Assembly (NCBI RefSeq): GCF_019396385.1
Contig: NZ_JAHKRN010000001.1
Location: 62,001-126,000, forward strand
Length of the DNA: 64,000 nucleotides
Direction of reading: 5' to 3'
Origin: Nonomuraea harbinensis
Lineage (GTDB): Bacteria > Actinomycetota > Actinomycetes > Streptosporangiales > Streptosporangiaceae
Part shown: positions 26,508 to 35,595 of the stretch, one piece after another
Numbering within the stretch: the stretch's first letter is position 1
Layout of the letters: every line of letters starts with the position of its first letter
Position numbers and translations under genes: made by a program
Notes under the pieces: generated by a model
Told to the model about the DNA's origin: nothing
The model's database searches: none
What the model saw: the letters and a program-made list of their open reading frames with translations, nothing else

Positions 26508-28511
26508 TTGCACCCTGATGGCGATGCGCTGAAACTTATCTTCGTGACCCTGCTCCTGCGCCTCGTCCTGGTGGCACTCACCGCCGCGCTCGGCACCGTC
26601 GTCGTCCCGGCCGCCCCCGCCGCCGCCGTGACTGCCCGCGCGGCCTGCGCGACCGATCCGGCCACCCCCAAGCGTCAGCTCCGGGCGATGTGGATCTCCA
26701 GCGTCGCCAACATCGACTGGCCCAGCCGGACCGGCCTGAGCGTCTCCGCCCAGCAGGCGGAGTTCCGCGCCTGGCTGGACCTGGCCGTCCAGCGGCGCAT
26801 GAACGCCGTGGTCGTGCAGGTCAGGCCCACCGCCGACACGTTCTGGCCGTCCTCGCTCGAACCGTGGTCGCAGTGGCTGACCGGCACCCAGGGCGGCAAC
26901 CCGGGCTACGACCCGCTCGCGTTCATGGTCACCGAGGCGCACAGCCGCAACCTGGAGCTGCACGCCTGGTTCAACCCGTACCGGGTGGCCAACCACGCCG
27001 ACCCGAACCAGCTGGTCTCCTCGCACCCGGCCCGCCGCAACCCCTCCTGGCGCTTCGCCTACGACGGCAAGCTCTACTACAACCCGGGCCTGCCACAGGT
27101 GCGCGGCTTCATCGAAGACGTGATCATGGAAGCGGTCACCAGGTACGACATCGACGGCGTCCACCTCGACGACTACTTCTACCCGTATCCCGCCGGCGGC
27201 CAGACCATCCCCGACTCGGCCGCGTACGCCCAGTACGGCGGCGGCTTCGCCAGCGTGCACGACTGGCGGCGGGAGAACGTCAACCTGCTGGTACGCGAGC
27301 TCGACCAGCGCATCCACGCGGCCAAGCCGCACGTCGCCTTCGGCATCAGCCCGTTCGGCATCTGGCGCAACTCCGGCACCGACCCGCTCGGCTCGGCCAC
27401 CTCCGGCCTGCAGTCGTACGACGCCATCTACGCCGACACCCGCCGATGGGTGAAGCAGGGCTGGGTCGACTACATCGCGCCGCAGCTCTACTGGCACATC
27501 GGCTACTCCGTCGCCGACTACCGGGTGCTGATCGCCTGGTGGGCGGACGTGGTCAGGAACACCGGCGTGCGGCTCCTGGCCGGCCAGGCCTCCTACCGGG
27601 CCGGGGTGAGCAGCCACGGCGCCGACTGGCAGGACCCGGACGAGCTCAGCGACCACCTGCACCTCAACCGGCAGCACCCCGAGGTGGCCGGCGACATCTT
27701 CTTCAGCGCCAAGGACGTCAGGGCCAACCGGATCAACTCCTTCTCCATCCTGGCCGCCGCCCACTACGCGAAGCCGTCGCTGCCGCACCCCCGCGGCACG
27801 GCCGCCGCCCCCGCCGCGCCCGCCATCACCTCCGCCACCCGCGGCTCGACCGGCGTGTCCCTCGCCTGGAACGGCGGCGGCACCGCCTACGCCGTCCACC
27901 GGGTGAACGGCACCCCCTCGGCCGCCGACCCGTGCGCGTTCGCCGACGCCCGCAACCTGCTCGGCACCACCCGGTCGAGGACGTTCACCGACACCACGGC
28001 CGCCGCGGGGACCGCCTACACCTACTACGTGACCGCGCTCGCCCGCACCCACCAGGAGAGCGCGCCCAGCGCGGGCCGCGCGGTGACCGCCTCGGGCGGC
28101 ACCGGGTTCTCCGTCACCGTGGACAACGCCGACGCCGCCTTCACCGCCGGCGCCAACTGGGGCTCCTCCGCGTTCTCCGCCGAGCGCCACGGCGCCGACT
28201 ACCGCTTCGCCGACCCGGTGGCCGCCAGCGACCCGGCCTGGTTCCGGGCGAGCATCCCGAGCGCGGGCACGTACCGCGTGGAGGTCTGGTATCCCGGCAA
28301 CGCCGGGTACAACAGCGCGACCCCGCACATCGTCGCGGCCTCGGGCGGCAACCAGACCGTCACCGTCGACCAGCGCACCGGCGGCGGCGCCTGGCGGAGC
28401 ATCGGCACCTTCTCCCTGAACGCGGGCACGTACAACGTGGTCGGCGTGAGCCGCTGGACGACGACGGCCGGTTACGTGATCGCCGACGCGGTGCGCATCA
28501 CTCGAATCTGA
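26508..28511 (+). CDS. Secreted GHL10-family (DUF187, DigH-like) glycoside hydrolase with FN3 and golvesin-type domains
   Basis: About 655-667 residues; the start is uncertain (TTG 26508 is the longest, GTG 26544 gives a cleaner signal peptide ending PAAPAAAVTA). The catalytic barrel (about 55-420) begins KRQLRAMWISSVANIDWP and has VVQVRPTADTFWPS, HAWFNPYRVA and GVHLDDYFYPYP, the hallmarks of GHL10. An FN3-like domain (about 440-525) and a C-terminal beta-domain of about 130 residues follow. E. coli DigH of this family cuts peptidoglycan strands stripped of stem peptides by amidases; the divergent amidase makes that role likely here. The 3' end overlaps the next, convergent gene by 14 nt. Confidence 0.9.
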   Translation: MHPDGDALKLIFVTLLLRLVLVALTAALGTVVVPAAPAAAVTARAACATDPATPKRQLRAMWISSVANIDWPSRTGLSVSAQQAEFRAWLDLAVQRRMNAVVVQVRPTADTFWPSSLEPWSQWLTGTQGGNPGYDPLAFMVTEAHSRNLELHAWFNPYRVANHADPNQLVSSHPARRNPSWRFAYDGKLYYNPGLPQVRGFIEDVIMEAVTRYDIDGVHLDDYFYPYPAGGQTIPDSAAYAQYGGGFASVHDWRRENVNLLVRELDQRIHAAKPHVAFGISPFGIWRNSGTDPLGSATSGLQSYDAIYADTRRWVKQGWVDYIAPQLYWHIGYSVADYRVLIAWWADVVRNTGVRLLAGQASYRAGVSSHGADWQDPDELSDHLHLNRQHPEVAGDIFFSAKDVRANRINSFSILAAAHYAKPSLPHPRGTAAAPAAPAITSATRGSTGVSLAWNGGGTAYAVHRVNGTPSAADPCAFADARNLLGTTRSRTFTDTTAAAGTAYTYYVTALARTHQESAPSAGRAVTASGGTGFSVTVDNADAAFTAGANWGSSAFSAERHGADYRFADPVAASDPAWFRASIPSAGTYRVEVWYPGNAGYNSATPHIVAASGGNQTVTVDQRTGGGAWRSIGTFSLNAGTYNVVGVSRWTTTAGYVIADAVRITRI

Positions 28512-29112
28512 TGCCCGCCAGCCGCGCGGCGGTCTCCCGGTCCAGCACCCGGGCCGTGGCCGCCGGGGCCGGGTCGCCGGCCCGGACGCGGGCGAGCAGC
28601 GCCGCGCAGTGGCGCCGGTGACGGGCGAACGTGCGCCAGGGGACGACCCGGCCCCTGGCGCGCTGACCCGCCATCGCCGCGCCGGCGGGCACGTCCAGGA
28701 TCACCAGATGGAAGCCCGCGCCGGCGCGGCGGGCCAGCCGGGCGAAGCCGCGCAGCACCAGCGGGCCGCAGCCCCGGTTGTGCGCGACCACCGACTCGCC
28801 CCGCCCGAGCGCGGCCCGGATGCGCCGGATGTGCGTGACGAACACCACGGCCGTGCGCACCGGCTTCGGCGCCCAGGCGAGCGCGGCCGCCCAGCGCAGC
28901 CGGGACTGCATCGAGTCGACGACCGTCGCGCCACCCGCCCTGACCGGGGAACTCTCGGCTCCGGTCAGCGGGTAGAGGCGGCCCAGCAGCGTCGACTTGC
29001 CCGCCCCCGGCAGCCCGGTGATGATCACCAGGGAGCCCGCGGGGTAGCACAGCGGCTCGGCCGCCTTCCTGGCGGAGGGAACCGGGGCGGTCAAAGGCGC
29101 ACATCCTCCCAA
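28498..29112 (-). CDS. AAA-type P-loop nucleotide-binding protein (predicted kinase)
   Basis: 204 residues. Walker A GLPGAGKST at about 33-41, close to the N-terminus, and later VVFVTHIRRIRAAL and LVILDVPAGAA. The size and the HRRHCAAL-type Arg-rich lid resemble the AAA_33 family of small-molecule or RNA kinases. The partner is unknown. It overlaps the convergent GHL10 gene end and lies 21 nt downstream of the sulfatase gene, so it may belong to the sulfatase operon. Confidence 0.8.
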   Translation of the reverse strand: MGGCAPLTAPVPSARKAAEPLCYPAGSLVIITGLPGAGKSTLLGRLYPLTGAESSPVRAGGATVVDSMQSRLRWAAALAWAPKPVRTAVVFVTHIRRIRAALGRGESVVAHNRGCGPLVLRGFARLARRAGAGFHLVILDVPAGAAMAGQRARGRVVPWRTFARHRRHCAALLARVRAGDPAPAATARVLDRETAARLAGIRFE

Positions 29113-29133
29113 TAGGACGGGAGGAGTATAGGG

Positions 29134-30504
29134 CTACGAACCACCCGGGCGCTGGTGACCGAACCTGACGGGTTCGAGCCCGCCGAGCCGCACGACCGGG
29201 TCGGCCAGCACCCTCTCCTCCGCGTCGCTCTCCACGGCCGGCTCGATCACCGGCTCGGCCTCGCCCGCGGCTGCCATCCTGCGCGCCAGCCGCTCCCGCA
29301 GCCCGGCCGCCTCCTTGACGTGGGAGCGCAGCCCGGCCAGGTTCACCAGCTCGTGCGGGTCGCTGGCCAGGTCGTACAGGGCCTGCTCCCGGTAGCGGGG
29401 CGCGGCCCGGTCGTGCCAGCCGTCGGCGTCCTCGGCCACCACGTAGTACTTCCACCGTTCCGTGCGGATGCCGCGGCCCACCTCCGACTCGCTCACCTGG
29501 AAGAACACCTCCTCCGGCCAGTCGGCGCGGGCGTCGCGCAGCAGCGGCAGGAACGAGCGGCCCTGCATCTCCTCCGGCACCGGCAGCCCGGCCGCCTCCA
29601 GGAGCGTGGGCGGCAGGTCGATCGTCGACACCGGCCGTGCGATCGCGCCGCCGCCGTCGAAGCCCGGCCCGCGCAGCGCCAGCGGCACCCGCAGCGAGGC
29701 GTCGTGGCAGGACCGCTTGTACTCGTCGTTGCGGGTCTTGAAATGGCTGCCGTGGTCGGAGGTGTAGGCCACGATCGTGTCGTCCAGCAGCTCCATGCTG
29801 CGCAGCGCGTCCAGCAGCCTGCCCAGCCCCTCGTCCAGCCGCTTGATCTGGCCGAGGTAGCCGCCCAGGTGCCGGTGCGCGGTGCCGCCCAGCGCGGCCA
29901 GGTCGGGCGGCAGCCAGCTCCCCTGGTAGCGCTCCTCGTACCCGTCGGGCGCCGGGTAGTTGTCCACCTCGTTCTGGTGGTGCGGCTCGATGAACGACAG
30001 GAACAGGAAGAACGGCTCGCGGCTGTGGTCGGCGACGTAGCGGATCGCCGCGTCGACCAGCGCGTCCGAGCGGTAGCCCGGCAGGAACACCGGCTCGCCC
30101 GCGTCGTCGTAGGTGATCGTCCGGTACGCGTCGGAGGTGAACTCCAGGATGTTGGACGCCAGCCAGCTCCGGTAGCCGCCGCGCTCGTCCGCCGGCACCG
30201 GATCCCGGCTGCCCAGGTGCCACTTGCCTAGGTAACCGGTGGCGTAACCGGCCGCGCCGAAGTGGTGGGCCAGCGTCCGCTCCTCCGGCGGCAGCACGAT
30301 GCCGTTGCGGTAGACCCCCGTCGTGGTCGGGTAGCGCCCGGTCTGCAGCGCCGACCGGGCCGGCGCGCACACCGGCTGCGGGGTCAGCGCCACCGCGGCC
30401 TGCGTCCCGTACCTGGCCATGCGGTCGAGGTTCGGGGTGAAGGCCGGGCCGACGGTGTCCCACCGCTGCTGGTCGGTGAGGACGACGATCACGTTCGGGC
30501 GCAC
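29134..30504 (-). CDS. Sulfatase (formylglycine-dependent, cytoplasmic)
   Basis: 456 residues. The sulfatase signature CAPARSALQTGR (about 46-57) has the Cys of CxPxR that is converted to formylglycine. The metal-site start NVIVVLTDQQRWD and LGKWHLG are typical. YTSDHGSHFKTRN supplies the second metal Asp-His pair. There is no signal peptide, so it acts in the cytoplasm. The gene ends an operon with a LacI regulator and a sugar ABC importer. The likely job is desulfation of an imported sulfated mono- or oligosaccharide (inference from context). Confidence 0.92.
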   Translation of the reverse strand: MRPNVIVVLTDQQRWDTVGPAFTPNLDRMARYGTQAAVALTPQPVCAPARSALQTGRYPTTTGVYRNGIVLPPEERTLAHHFGAAGYATGYLGKWHLGSRDPVPADERGGYRSWLASNILEFTSDAYRTITYDDAGEPVFLPGYRSDALVDAAIRYVADHSREPFFLFLSFIEPHHQNEVDNYPAPDGYEERYQGSWLPPDLAALGGTAHRHLGGYLGQIKRLDEGLGRLLDALRSMELLDDTIVAYTSDHGSHFKTRNDEYKRSCHDASLRVPLALRGPGFDGGGAIARPVSTIDLPPTLLEAAGLPVPEEMQGRSFLPLLRDARADWPEEVFFQVSESEVGRGIRTERWKYYVVAEDADGWHDRAAPRYREQALYDLASDPHELVNLAGLRSHVKEAAGLRERLARRMAAAGEAEPVIEPAVESDAEERVLADPVVRLGGLEPVRFGHQRPGGS

Positions 30505-30514
30505 TCGATGACTC

Positions 30515-31321
30515 CTAACGAAGGCCGGTCAGCGCGATACCGCGCACGAAGTATCGCTGGCTGACGATGAACAGCACGGCGGTGGGGACGAACAGGATCA
30601 CCGAGCCCGCCGCCGTGAGATGCCAGAGCGTGAAGTACTCCTGGTTGAACAGCGTGAGCCCGACCGGGATCGTCCGCATCTCCGGCGTCGTGGTCGCCAC
30701 CAGCGGCCACAGGAACTCGTTCCACTGGAACACGAACGTGAACAGCCCCAGCACGGCCAGCGCCGGCCGGGTCTGCGGCAGGATGATCCGCCGATAGATC
30801 GCGAACTCCGAAGCGCCGTCGATCCGGGCCGCGCTGATCAGGTCGTCCGGGATCGGCTGGATGAACTGCCGCATCAGGAAGATCCCGAACGCGTCCATCA
30901 GGAACGGGGTGATCAATCCCTGGTACGTGTTGATCCACCCGAGATGCGCCATGAGCACGTACAAGGGGATCATCCGCACGAAGAACGGCACCATGAGCGT
31001 CGCCAGCAGCGCCACGAACAGCGTGTTGCGCAGCGGGAAGCGGAACTTCGCGAACACGTAGCCGACCAACGGGTCGAACAGCAGGTGGGCCAGCGTGATC
31101 GCGCCCGCCACGACGAGGCTGTTGACGATGAAGTCGCCGAACGGCGCCCGCTCGAACAGCTCGGCGTAGTTGCCCCACTGCGGGCTCTCCGGCACGATCA
31201 CCGCCTCGGCCGCGAGCGTCTCCGCCTCCGTCTGCAGCGACAGCGAGAGCATGTAGAGCAGCGGCAGCACCATCACCAGCGAGGCGACGGTGAGCATCAG
31301 GTAGATCAGCGCGCGCCGCAT
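30515..31321 (-). CDS. Sugar ABC transporter permease, MalG type
   Basis: 268 residues from ATG 31321, six helices. The EAA loop reads DDLISAARIDGASEFAIYRRIILPQTRPAL, the contact site for the ATPase. It overlaps the stop of the MalF-type gene by 1 nt. No ATPase gene is in the operon; many actinomycete importers share a common MsiK-type ATPase encoded elsewhere. Confidence 0.93.
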   Translation of the reverse strand: MRRALIYLMLTVASLVMVLPLLYMLSLSLQTEAETLAAEAVIVPESPQWGNYAELFERAPFGDFIVNSLVVAGAITLAHLLFDPLVGYVFAKFRFPLRNTLFVALLATLMVPFFVRMIPLYVLMAHLGWINTYQGLITPFLMDAFGIFLMRQFIQPIPDDLISAARIDGASEFAIYRRIILPQTRPALAVLGLFTFVFQWNEFLWPLVATTTPEMRTIPVGLTLFNQEYFTLWHLTAAGSVILFVPTAVLFIVSQRYFVRGIALTGLR

Positions 31322-32202
31322 CAGTACTGCACCTCCCCGCGCCGCCCGGCCCGCAGCTGGATCAGGGTGAAGGCGACGATCACCACCAGGAGCAGCACCG
31401 ACTGCGCCGAGGCGTAGCCGAAGTCGCGGGCGCGGAAGGCCACGTTGAAGATGTGGAACACCGACAGGTCGGTGGCGTCGCCCGGCCCGCCGTTGGTGAT
31501 GATGTACGCCTGACCGAAGGCCTGGAGCCCCGAGATCACCGCCATCACCGACACGAACAGCGTCGTCGGCGCCAGCAGCGGCAGCGTGATCCGCCAGAAC
31601 CGGTGCCAGCCGTCGGCCCCGTCGATCTTCGCCGCCTCGTGGAACGTCTCCGGGATGCCCTGCAGCCCGGCCAGGAACAGCACCATCGTGTAGCCCGCGC
31701 TCTGCCAGAGGGTGATCGCGGCGATGGTGAGGAGCGGGTGCGTGTTGAGCCACTGCTGCTCGGGCAGCCCGACGGCCGACAGCGACCGGTTCAGCACGCC
31801 CAGCTCCGGGTCGAGGATGTTGCGCCACAGCAGCCCGACGATCGCCACCGACGTCAGGTAGGGCACGAGCAGCATCATCCGGAACGCCACCCGGCCCCGC
31901 AGCGGCCGGTCCAGGGCCAGCGCCAGGGCCAGCCCGAGCACGATCGACCCCGCCACCACCGCCACCGCGAACGCGACCGTCACCAGGAACGAGTGGCGCA
32001 CCGACGGGTCGGCCAGGGCCTGGGCGTAGTTGCCCAGGCCCGTGAACCGGTCCGCCTGCGGCCCGGTCATCAGGCTCGTGGAGACCACGTTCCCGATCGG
32101 CAGGTAGAAGAACGCGGCGAAGAACAGGATCGCCGGCAGCAGGAACAGGTAGGCGGTGCGGGCGTACCTGGCCGACAGGGTGCGCGGGCGGAGCACGCTC
32201 AC
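31321..32202 (-). CDS. Sugar ABC transporter permease, MalF type
   Basis: 293 residues from GTG 32202, which overlaps the stop of the binding-protein gene by GTGA. Six helices, starting ARTAYLFLLPAILFFAAFFY. The EAA loop is PETFHEAAKIDGADGWHRFWRITLPLL. It forms the membrane channel with the MalG-type protein. Confidence 0.93.
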   Translation of the reverse strand: MSVLRPRTLSARYARTAYLFLLPAILFFAAFFYLPIGNVVSTSLMTGPQADRFTGLGNYAQALADPSVRHSFLVTVAFAVAVVAGSIVLGLALALALDRPLRGRVAFRMMLLVPYLTSVAIVGLLWRNILDPELGVLNRSLSAVGLPEQQWLNTHPLLTIAAITLWQSAGYTMVLFLAGLQGIPETFHEAAKIDGADGWHRFWRITLPLLAPTTLFVSVMAVISGLQAFGQAYIITNGGPGDATDLSVFHIFNVAFRARDFGYASAQSVLLLVVIVAFTLIQLRAGRRGEVQY

Positions 32203-33464
32203 TTCAGGAAGCCCTTGGCCGTCTCGGCGAGGGCCTCGATCGCCTCCTCCGCCGGCCGGTTCTGGATCACCACCGACTGGTACATCTTCTTCAGCTCCTC
32301 GTCGAACCTGCCCGACTGGCCGGTCAGCCGGATCTCCTGGCTGGAGTCCTGGGCGTAGCCGAGCGCATCGGCGAAGGGCTTGATCAGCGGGTCGTTCCCC
32401 ACCTCGGGCAGCTCGGCCCAGGAGACGCGCGGCATGAGCATGCCGACCTCCTCGGTGGCCGCCCGCTCGACCTCCAGGGCGGTGATGCGCTTGATGAAGT
32501 CCCACGACAGGTCGGGCCTGGCGGCCTTGGCCGGCACGAGCAGGCTGGTGCCGGCCGCGTTGGTGGCCTGCCCGTCCTTCTTGAGCGGAGCGGCCAGGCC
32601 GAGCTCGATGTCGGGGCTGGTCTCCTTGATCGGCCCGAGGTCCCAGGGGCCTGTGATGATCATCGCGGCCCGCCCGGCGGAGAACAGCTTCTGCGGCCCC
32701 GAGTAGTCGGTGCCCGACACCGGCACCGGCGCCACCTTGTGCCTGTGCACCAGGTCGGCCTGGAAGCGCATGGCCTCGACCGCCTTGTCACGCGGCGTCA
32801 GCACTTCCTTGGTGCCGGGGTCGTAGTGGCGGACGCCGGCCTGCAGCAGCCAGGGGTTGGCGTAGGTGTGGTCCTGGTTGAGCGCGATGCCGTACACGTC
32901 ATCCTTGGTGAGCTTCCTGGCAGCCTCCAGCAGCTCCTCCCAGGTGGTGGGCGGCTGGACGCCGGCGGCGTCGAGCATCCCCTTGTTGTAGAAGAGCAGG
33001 GTGCACGTCAGATGGAGCTGCACCCCGTACACCTGGCCCTGGTAGGAGTTGCGCTCGACCGTGACCGCCTGCCAGTCGGCGGGGAAGCCCATGGCGGCGC
33101 CGTCGCGGTCGACGTACTCCTGGAGCGAGCGGGCGTTGCCGGAGAGCGCGAACTCCTGCACCCACCCGCCGGGCTCCTCGACCACGTCCGGCACGACCCC
33201 GGAGGCGAAGTCGGCCAGCAGCCGGGTGCGCAGGTCGGGCCACTGGTACTTCTGGAAGGTGACGGTGACCTTGTTGGCCTGCTCGAACTCGGCGATCACC
33301 TTGCGGTAGGCCTGGTAGTCGTGGCCGGCGTTCCAGTAGACGGTGAACGTGCCGGGCTCGGCGCCCGGCGCGGGCGGGGCGCCCGCGCACGCGGACAGGA
33401 GGGGCACGGTCGCGGCGGCGGAGGCGAGGCGGAGCAGGTCCCGGCGGGAAAGGTGGGGAGACAT
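32199..33464 (-). CDS. Sugar ABC transporter substrate-binding lipoprotein (family 1)
   Basis: 421 residues from ATG 33464. The signal has a twin-Arg-like SRRDLLRLAS and the lipobox LLSAC. The mature domain is an extracellular solute-binding family 1 (MalE-like) fold: FTVYWNAGHDYQAYRKVIAEFE, later YGIALNQDHTYANPWLL and AAMIITGPWDL. It binds the sugar outside and hands it to the two permeases. The sulfatase in the operon suggests a sulfated ligand (inference). Confidence 0.92.
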   Translation of the reverse strand: MSPHLSRRDLLRLASAAATVPLLSACAGAPPAPGAEPGTFTVYWNAGHDYQAYRKVIAEFEQANKVTVTFQKYQWPDLRTRLLADFASGVVPDVVEEPGGWVQEFALSGNARSLQEYVDRDGAAMGFPADWQAVTVERNSYQGQVYGVQLHLTCTLLFYNKGMLDAAGVQPPTTWEELLEAARKLTKDDVYGIALNQDHTYANPWLLQAGVRHYDPGTKEVLTPRDKAVEAMRFQADLVHRHKVAPVPVSGTDYSGPQKLFSAGRAAMIITGPWDLGPIKETSPDIELGLAAPLKKDGQATNAAGTSLLVPAKAARPDLSWDFIKRITALEVERAATEEVGMLMPRVSWAELPEVGNDPLIKPFADALGYAQDSSQEIRLTGQSGRFDEELKKMYQSVVIQNRPAEEAIEALAETAKGFLK

Positions 33465-33481
33465 CTGCGTCGGTTTCCCTT

Positions 33482-34483
33482 CTAGGAGGAGCCCCTCCGC
33501 ACGAACGTCCACGGGCGGACGATCTCGCGGGCGGGCGGTGGCTCCTCGGCCTGGAGCCGGTCGAAGAGCAGGCGGACGACGTCGGTGTAGTCGTGCCGGA
33601 TGGGGCCAACGGTGCTGAGCTGGGGGTTGGTGATGAGGCCTTCGTCGATGTTGCCGACGCCGACCACCGCGACGTCGGCGGGCACGCGCAGCCCGGCGTC
33701 CCTGACCGCCCAGATCGTGCTGATCGCGGCCCGGTCGCTGGCGGCGAAGACGGCGTCGGGAGGGTCGGGGGAGCGCAGCAGACCGGTCGCCGCCTGGTAG
33801 GCGCTCACCCGGTCGTCGGCGCCCGACACCACGGTCCGCTGTTCGATCCCGTGACGGTCGAGTGCCGTGTGGTAGCCGAGGAGCCGGCCGATCGGCCGGT
33901 CGCGGTAGAGCTCGTAGCGCTGGGCCAGGAACGCGACGCGCCGCCGCCCCTGGGCGATCAGGTGCTCCACCGCCTCGGCCGACACCTCGGTCTCGGGCGC
34001 CCGTACGACGTCGCAACCGGGCGGCACGGGGCCGTTGCCGATCACGACGGTCGGCAGCCGGGCGGACACGACCTGGGCGAGCAGCTCCTCGGTGAGGTGG
34101 TCGCCGACGTTGTTGACGAGCACCGCGTCCGCGATGCCGCCGCGCAGCACGTCGACCGCGGCCACGGCGCGGGCCTCGGAGTAGACGGCCAGCGTGACGA
34201 CGGAGTATCCGTGCCCGTCGGCCATCTCGTGCAGGTCGCGGGCCAGCCGCTCGTCGGTCGGCACCCCGCCGAACGAGCCCTGGACCAGGCACACCCGCTG
34301 CGTCCTGCGCCTGCGCAGGCTCCTCGCGGCCTGGTTGGGGGTGTAGCCGAGCCGGGCGGCGGCGTCGAGGACGCGCTGCTTGGTCTCGGCGCCGACGCGC
34401 CGGTCCCGCCCGCTGAGGACGTACGAGACGGTGGCGGTCGACACCCCGGCCAGCTCGGCTACCTGCTTGGCGGTGGGTCGCAT
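33482..34483 (-). CDS. LacI-family regulator of the sulfatase/sugar-transport operon
   Basis: 333 residues. [23 protein letters not shown] at about 4-23, then the effector-binding domain with the [22 protein letters not shown] motif near the end. First gene of the operon, 17 nt before the binding-protein gene. The perfect palindrome GTTATACGTATAAC abuts its start codon, so autoregulation with derepression by the imported sugar is likely. I recall the STATVSYVL recognition helix going with TATACGTATA-like operators in other LacI proteins. Confidence 0.93.
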   Translation of the reverse strand: MRPTAKQVAELAGVSTATVSYVLSGRDRRVGAETKQRVLDAAARLGYTPNQAARSLRRRRTQRVCLVQGSFGGVPTDERLARDLHEMADGHGYSVVTLAVYSEARAVAAVDVLRGGIADAVLVNNVGDHLTEELLAQVVSARLPTVVIGNGPVPPGCDVVRAPETEVSAEAVEHLIAQGRRRVAFLAQRYELYRDRPIGRLLGYHTALDRHGIEQRTVVSGADDRVSAYQAATGLLRSPDPPDAVFAASDRAAISTIWAVRDAGLRVPADVAVVGVGNIDEGLITNPQLSTVGPIRHDYTDVVRLLFDRLQAEEPPPAREIVRPWTFVRRGSS

Positions 34484-34497
34484 GTTATACGTATAAC
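34484..34497. promoter_or_regulatory. Palindromic LacI operator GTTATACGTATAAC next to the start codon
   Basis: A perfect 14-bp palindrome whose last base touches the ATG (minus strand) of the LacI gene. Its position would cover a -10 element or the start of a leaderless or short-leader mRNA, giving strong repression. Confidence 0.8.
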
Positions 34498-34594
34498 GTA
34501 GTATTCCCTATATGTAAAGGGGGTTTTGGTGACCGCGCGATGATGCCCGATGCCTCTGCTGCACGAGGCGCGGTCCCGTACGATCCCGCTCATA

Positions 34595-34608
34595 GTTAAT
34601 CGTTTAAC
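34595..34608. promoter_or_regulatory. Imperfect palindrome GTTAATCGTTTAAC (candidate second operator)
   Basis: AT-rich 14-mer with near-dyad symmetry about 110 bp upstream of the first operator, in the space between the LacI and LysR genes. It resembles LacI-family boxes (TTAATCGATTAA type) and could serve DNA looping. Evidence is only the sequence pattern. Confidence 0.35.
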
Positions 34609-34650
34609 ACTCGCCGCGCTTCCTGTGAAGAGGTCGGCGGGAACTCGGCG

Positions 34651-35502
34651 TCAGCGCACGGTGTCCACGATCGCCTCCGCGGCGGGGTGCCAGGGCCGGC
34701 CGGGCGGGCCGGTGAGCACCAGTCTCCTGGTGACCCGCTGGTCGAGCGGCACCAGGACGAGCCGGGTGTCGATCATCGCGGCGGTGAGGCCGGGCACGAC
34801 GGTCACCCCGACGCCGGAGCGCACCATGGCGAGCAGCGTGCCCATCTCGCGGATCCGGTGCGTGGGCGTGAACGGCACGCCTCCCCGCCTGAAGACCTCC
34901 CTGATGTGCGGCTCGCAGCCGCCGCACGACAGCAGGAAGGCGTCGTCCGCCAGGTCCGCCATGCTGACGGACGGTTCCCCGGCGAGGGGGTGGTCCCGGC
35001 GGAGCAGAGCGTGGAAGGCGTCCTCGCCGACGACCGCCCCGCCGCCCGCAGGCGGATCGACCAGCACGGCGAGTTCGACCGTGGAGTCCGCGAGCCAGTC
35101 GGCGACCTCGTCGTCCTCGCCCTCGAACACGGTGATCTCGACCTTGGGGAAGTCGGACCTCCAGCGGTTCAGCAGGCCGGGAAGGAGCCCCTGGCACACG
35201 CTCGGCGGGGCGGCCAGCCTGATGGCCCCGCTCGGCACGCCGTCCCGCCGGGCGACCAGGTCCTCGATGGCGACGGCGGCCGCGACGGCCGCGCGGGCGT
35301 GCGCGAGGATCCGTTCGCCGAACGCGGTGGGCCGCGGCCCGCCCTGGCGGAGCAGGACCGGAGTCCCGAGCGTCCGCTCCAGCGCGGCGACGGAGTGGGA
35401 GACGGCCGACTGGCTCACTCCGAGGCTGTCGGCCGCGGCGCCGAAGCCGCCTTCGTCCAGCACCGCCACGAACGCCTTCAGCTGCGCGATGTGCACCGTC
35501 AT
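34651..35502 (-). CDS. LysR-family transcriptional regulator
   Basis: 283 residues from ATG 35502 (AAGGA five nt upstream). The N-terminal winged HTH LKAFVAVLDEGGFGAAADSL then GVSQSAVSHSVAALERTLG is typical. A LysR substrate-binding domain fills the rest. It is divergent from the EamA transporter gene with a 93-nt gap, the usual arrangement for a LysR that activates its divergent neighbour. Confidence 0.93.
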   Translation of the reverse strand: MTVHIAQLKAFVAVLDEGGFGAAADSLGVSQSAVSHSVAALERTLGTPVLLRQGGPRPTAFGERILAHARAAVAAAVAIEDLVARRDGVPSGAIRLAAPPSVCQGLLPGLLNRWRSDFPKVEITVFEGEDDEVADWLADSTVELAVLVDPPAGGGAVVGEDAFHALLRRDHPLAGEPSVSMADLADDAFLLSCGGCEPHIREVFRRGGVPFTPTHRIREMGTLLAMVRSGVGVTVVPGLTAAMIDTRLVLVPLDQRVTRRLVLTGPPGRPWHPAAEAIVDTVR

Positions 35503-35595
35503 GAGCATCCTTCATGGCATCGGTGGTCCGACTTGTTGGACTCATGATCCCCGCGTGAGCAGGATGCCGTCCATAGCCACACCGAGGGAGGCCGG

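Noticed and set aside
26505..28328. Minus-strand open frame of about 607 codons opposite the GHL10 gene
   Set aside because: Antisense shadow; Gly/Val/Arg-rich with no domain, while the plus strand has clear catalytic and binding domains.
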